Shown: positions 16,803 to 20,493 of the stretch, one piece after another
How the letters are laid out: each line of letters opens with the position of its first letter
Numbering within the stretch: position 1 is the first letter of the stretch
From: Sphacelaria rigidula
Lineage: Eukaryota > Phaeophyceae > Sphacelariales
Assembly (NCBI GenBank): GCA_964200075.2
Contig: CAXNAA020000522.1
Coordinates: forward strand, 1-20,493
Length of the DNA: 20,493 nucleotides
Reading direction: 5' to 3'
Notes under the pieces: model-generated
Databases searched by the model: none
Told to the model about the DNA's origin: nothing
What the model saw: only the letters and a program-made list of their open reading frames with translations
Made by a program: the position numbers and the translations under genes

Positions 16803-18786
16803 ATGAATCGCTTCTCTTCAACGCGTGCTGGAGGTGGAAACACTCGCTCGAATACCGAATACCGTCTACCCCCGACTTTCCTATCGCTGACTGTTTTTTC
16901 CTCTACGCTCCAGGGAACGGATACATGGCGACGCAAAACTACGAGTCAGCGCTTAGCTGTTTCGAGTTGGCCCTCAAGATGCCGAACAAAGGGGAACACG
17001 AGGACGTCTATCATGCCAACCGAGCTACCGCACTCTTCAACATGGGTAATTGACTTACCGTACCCTACCGCGTCGTTGTTGTCAACGTTGTATGTAATAC
17101 TATTGCACCGTGGCGTGCTCGCTTCCGTGAGTAGACACGGGTTTTTGTTGTTTAGAGGCAGCTAGGAAGTACAAAGTCTGCTAAAGGAACAGAAGCCACG
17201 GGTGTTCGAGTCGAGAGACTGATGGGGTGACAGCTCTTCTTGTTCCCAACAACGTAGTCTCAAGAGTTTGAGAGCGGCTATCGCGATGCACCCGTGCTCG
17301 GCCACCTTCCCGTCTGATGACGTATCTCGGAAACGGAGTGAGACTAGTAAGAATACCTGAGCCCCTGTCCACTGTGTATATCGGCATACAAATGTGATCA
17401 TATTTTGCGCACAGCTGCTGTCACTGTGATGGCCTTGAAAAGAAGATGGGGTTTTTCTGGGGTCCAAGCTCTTCTCCGCATCTCATCTCATGGGCGTTAA
17501 CACTCGACATAGGACAATGATTGCCCTGAGTACACAACAGTATGGAACCAGGTTCCAAGTGGCAAGATGAAGAAAAGCGAAATTAAAAATGCATAAGAGT
17601 TTAGCTTCTGGATGGCATCAGTGCGTTATATCCCGAAATTCCCGACCGCCCTTCCCACATGCCAGGAAATTACGAGGGGGCCGTCGAAGGCTTCGAGCTT
17701 GCGAGAGAGATTCGACCTCTCAACCACGTCTATCACACGTGCCTCGGAAAGGTCTACCTAAACTGGCCCGGGCATGAGCACGAGGCGCTGCATCCTCTCT
17801 CCCGGTCGCTCGAGATAACGACTACAGCCGTAGCGTCGCGTCTCAAGGCCAAGGCGCTGAAAGCAGTCGACAGGGGAAAGTCCGAATCCACAATTACGCT
17901 CAAGGATGCGCGTACCATGGGTTCGGGTGTGCCAGCTGTTTGGGAGGATACCATACAGCACGGAGGACACGCCGATTCAAGGAGGACAGACAAAGCCAGT
18001 GACATCAACAGTGGTGCCTCCGACGCCTATGGCAGTGGTACTTCCGACGCCCGAACCAGCGCCTTGAGCTCGAGGCGTAGTGAAACGCAGAGCTCGGATG
18101 TTTTTGTTTCCACCGCCGGTATTTCGCAGAACGAGCGAGGGCTTTCGCCAAACGAGAGCGAATGCAGCGAGCGCTCTGGTGTTGGTTCTTCTGAGGAGTC
18201 TACTGCCGTGAGTTTGCGTTCAGGTGCCAACTCCGGAGATTCATCGGGTGTTCCAGCTTTTTCTGGAGGTATCATACCTCACGGGCAACACTCGTCACAG
18301 AGTGTGAGCAAAACTGGCGAATCTGACGGCGATTACGATGAATCCACGAGCGTCGCTAGTTCGAGTACCGAAGAGACTGTCACAAGCAGCATCGAGGAAG
18401 AAACCTCTTGTCCCCCGAGCATATCCCCTCTTGTTTCAGCCCCGGCGTACAGGAGGCCAACGGTAAAGGCAGCGAGCCGGCGGCGTTCTGATGTCAAAGT
18501 CGAGGACGCAAACGGACGAATCACGTGCGACTATGCGCGTGCCGACGGGTCGTTAGATCAGCAGCTGGAGCCGGAGGCCGTGACAGTCAAGATTCCGGCT
18601 AAAAATGTCTCCCGAGAGAAGGCATCGACGACCGGTACCGATACCGGCGCACCGACCGAGCCGGCGCACCGACCGGGCTTTGTTTCGAGACTGGCGGCTA
18701 TGGTGGAAATGCCGGCTTGGCAACAGCTTAACCCTTCCGGCGTGGGTACTGCGCCCGAGAACGCAGCACCGCTTGGCAGCGAGTGA
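16803..18786 (+). CDS. Split gene for a TPR-domain protein with a disordered tail
   Basis: Joining 16803-16833, 16914-17045 and 17666-18786 gives one open frame of 427 residues ending at TGA. Across the second junction the protein reads ATALFNMG then NYEGAVEGFELAREIRP, a canonical TPR helix pair that exists only after splicing, so exons 2 and 3 are well supported. TPR1 covers about residues 11-36 (GNGYMATQNYESAL), TPR2 43-74 and TPR3 about 75-105. The pattern resembles co-chaperone-type TPRs (SGT or STI1-like), which bind other proteins' C-termini; partner and role here are unknown. Residues ~120-350 are Ser, Thr, Glu and Gly rich with no domain, probably disordered. Exon 1 is the weak point: only 31 nt, it starts at ATG 16803 and omits most of the first TPR helix, so the true start may lie in an unseen upstream exon. 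Exon 3 alone is open for over 370 codons, the longest frame in the window. Confidence 0.75.
16834..16913 (+). other. Candidate intron 1 of the TPR gene
   Basis: 80 bp, starting GTGGAA and ending in a pyrimidine-rich tract plus CTCCAG. A CTGAC branch-site-like motif lies about 25 bases before the acceptor (near 16887-16891). It splits a Gly codon after its first base. The acceptor is well supported by the frame of exon 2. The donor depends on exon 1 being real. Confidence 0.5.
17046..17665 (+). other. Intron 2 of the TPR gene
   Basis: 620 bp from GTAATT to a CCCACATGCCAG acceptor. It splits a Gly codon after its first base, and removing it joins the two halves of a TPR motif in frame. Several stops interrupt the unspliced reading. 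Short frames inside it on the minus strand show no domain. Confidence 0.75.
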
Positions 18787-20346
18787 GCTCGGAGGAAGGA
18801 ACCGACGGTGAGCGAGGGCGATGCACTGATATTACGTGTGCAGCTGAGGTGGGGGGGGGGTGGTTTTGGGTTGATCATCGCCTGGGGGCGGGCTTGATCG
18901 CTCATCAGCTCGCGGTTTTGTCTCCTTGTGACGTACCTAGCTGTGAAGTCAGCTCAGCCACCCCCCTGTTGTCTTTTCAATTTTGAGCCTGATGAATTGC
19001 TGTAAACGCTGTCACCGAGCTTTGGTTTGTGAGTGATCCGCGGTATAACCATGTGTCCTCATTCTGATCCATTGCTTTCTACGATGCCAAGATCTGTCAT
19101 TCAAGCCGTCATCTGAATGCTGCTGATGCTTTTCCGGCATGCCATCCGCTGAAAGCTTGTTTCCCCGCCTTCTCCTCACACCCCGCATCACCTTTGTTTG
19201 TTGGTTAGCAATAATAGACTTTGTAGATATCGTCGGTCGTCTGCAGTTGACGTCGATTGCTACTGTTGAAAGCTCTCTTGCCGTGTTTCTGGTATGGCAG
19301 CATTGCACATCGGATCTTTTAATGAATGTTGTACTGCCCTGCTGGCCAGCAGGTTAATCAAGCGGCTGCAGACAGGTATTGTAGATCAATGCCTAGTATC
19401 GTGAATCACTGCACACGTCGGATAGATCATGATCTGTCTGAAACATTTTCTAAGTACACTTATCAGGATCATGATTCGGATCACTTGGCCCCTCTTTTCC
19501 ACGTTTGCTTATTACAGCGCAGGACGCCGAGCAGGCCGAGTAGCGCACATATTGCGGCTTTGCTTCCCTGACTCCGCGGTCACATATTTTGTGTTTTTGG
19601 ACAAAGGTTATGAGAGTCTCCTTTGATTACTTTTTTAGACAGACATGTCCAAGGTGTGAAACACTGCGAGTGGCATACGCGGCGGCGAGTATCACACGAA
19701 GCTATCGACTATGAGTTTGGAGCAGGCGTATCAGTCTCGAATGTAAAAACAGTTGGATCATCATCGTTCATGTTCATCCCACTCGCGCCCTCCTCCACTC
19801 CGCGCTCACCGTTTCTCTCAGGAGGGTGTTACAGACCGGAAAGCTATGGAGCGATTTCTCTCGAGGGAGATACATTCGATTGTTTTCGACCCTTAGGCGT
19901 GTGTGTGGTGCGTGCTTTTCTTTTGAATCGTATGTGCTCAGGAGCTACTTACACCGAGAAGCACTACGATAGTTTGCTACTGCCAAGCATAGTTCATAAA
20001 TTGAGGGTGCTTTCGGGAGGGTAGAGTACAACGTGGGGTGTTTGCGATTGTCACGAGTACTCTGGAATAGTGGGAAATTTCGGCCGTCAATACCCTGGGT
20101 GTCCTGTCATACACTAGAGAGATCCGGAAACGCCTTCTTTTTTATCAGCGAAGATCTCAAAAAGTTGGAAAATTCGAGAATTTGCATGTATCATCTCAGC
20201 ATGTTGAGCTCCACATCTTTTGTACGAGAAAAAAGAACAGCTTCCAAAACTACCCGCTGCACGAGATAAACGCCAAGTATTGCGCAGATAAAAAGGAACG
20301 CGTTTCCGAAATTCTCTACTGAGTACTCACAACCGTCGATGTCATG
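18787..20346. other. Stretch without a recognisable gene, downstream of the TPR gene
   Basis: The first part is presumably 3' untranslated sequence; I see no AATAAA signal close to the stop. Frames of up to 133 codons (19623-20024 plus) have no recognisable motif. A G-run lies near 18849-18858. Confidence 0.4.
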
Positions 20347-20389
20347 GATACCCGGAGTACTCCGTGCTTTACTCAGTACTCCGGGTATC
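20347..20389. repeat. Perfect 15-bp inverted repeat
   Basis: GATACCCGGAGTACT at 20347-20361 is exactly complementary to AGTACTCCGGGTATC at 20375-20389, with a 13-nt loop between. It is unrelated to the other repeat families here. An extra GAGTACTC at about 20324-20332 nearly repeats the arm end. Confidence 0.8.
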
Positions 20390-20414
20390 AGACCGGTGGG
20401 CAGGGCCGGGGGGC

Positions 20415-20431
20415 GGGGGGGGGGGGGGGGG
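20415..20431 (+). repeat. G17 homopolymer run
   Basis: Seventeen consecutive G preceded by further G-rich sequence (20403-20413). It can form quadruplex-type structures, and its length may be inaccurate in the assembly. Confidence 0.85.
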
Positions 20432-20493
20432 TACCTGTTTTTTCCGTGCACGCCCACCTCCTCAGCAAAACCAACACCCCCCCCAACTGCAGA

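Noticed and set aside
19623-20024. 133-codon plus-strand frame downstream of the TPR gene
   Set aside because: No recognisable domain, signal or neighbour. Its length is within what chance gives in this base composition.

Overview
This window looks like a repeat-rich intergenic stretch of a nuclear eukaryotic genome assembly. The signs are a split tetratricopeptide-repeat (TPR) gene with GT-AG introns, tRNA-derived SINE-like repeats with Pol III A and B boxes, a decayed non-LTR retrotransposon, several families of short inverted-repeat elements, and a 10-N assembly gap at 12258-12267. Gene density is very low. The intron sizes and repeat load would suit an alga or another protist, but nothing here fixes the lineage and I do not name a species. 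I see no bacterial operon, no CRISPR array, no rRNA and no convincing functional tRNA.

Layout. 1-5,200 is mostly non-coding. It holds four copies of a ~100-bp TIR element (family B), a tRNA-like sequence (505-575), a ~550-bp foldback element (family F, 1140-1690), a perfect 30-bp-arm hairpin (4162-4233), and a 132-bp short retroelement flanked by an 11-bp target-site duplication (4500-4631). 5,470-7,880 holds three pieces of a tRNA-derived SINE (family A), a head-to-tail cluster of LINE-like 3' ends (5588-5872) and a dispersed repeat shared with the window start. 7,987-9,162 is a large foldback element whose inverted arms are built of ~210-245-bp tandem units, with an imperfect 9-bp candidate target duplication. 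9,828-11,373 has a fifth family B copy, a SINE A fragment and a second long-arm family F element abutting it. 11,662-13,370 is a minus-strand, 5'-truncated, frameshifted non-LTR retrotransposon with another TIR/tRNA-like element inserted in its reverse transcriptase. 13,556-14,115 has two direct copies of family F sequence, and 14,839-15,157 is the most complete SINE A copy.

The only host gene I can support is on the plus strand at 16,803-18,786. It is a three-exon TPR protein of about 427 residues with a long Ser/Thr/Glu-rich, probably disordered tail. Downstream sequence to 20,493 has no recognisable gene, but carries a strong hairpin and a G17 run near the end.

Most of what is readable is mobile-element biology: autonomous LINE remains, short elements that appear to share the LINE 3' end, and several non-autonomous foldback/MITE families nested in or abutting one another. 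All homology statements come from reading the sequence and from general family knowledge. No database search was run.
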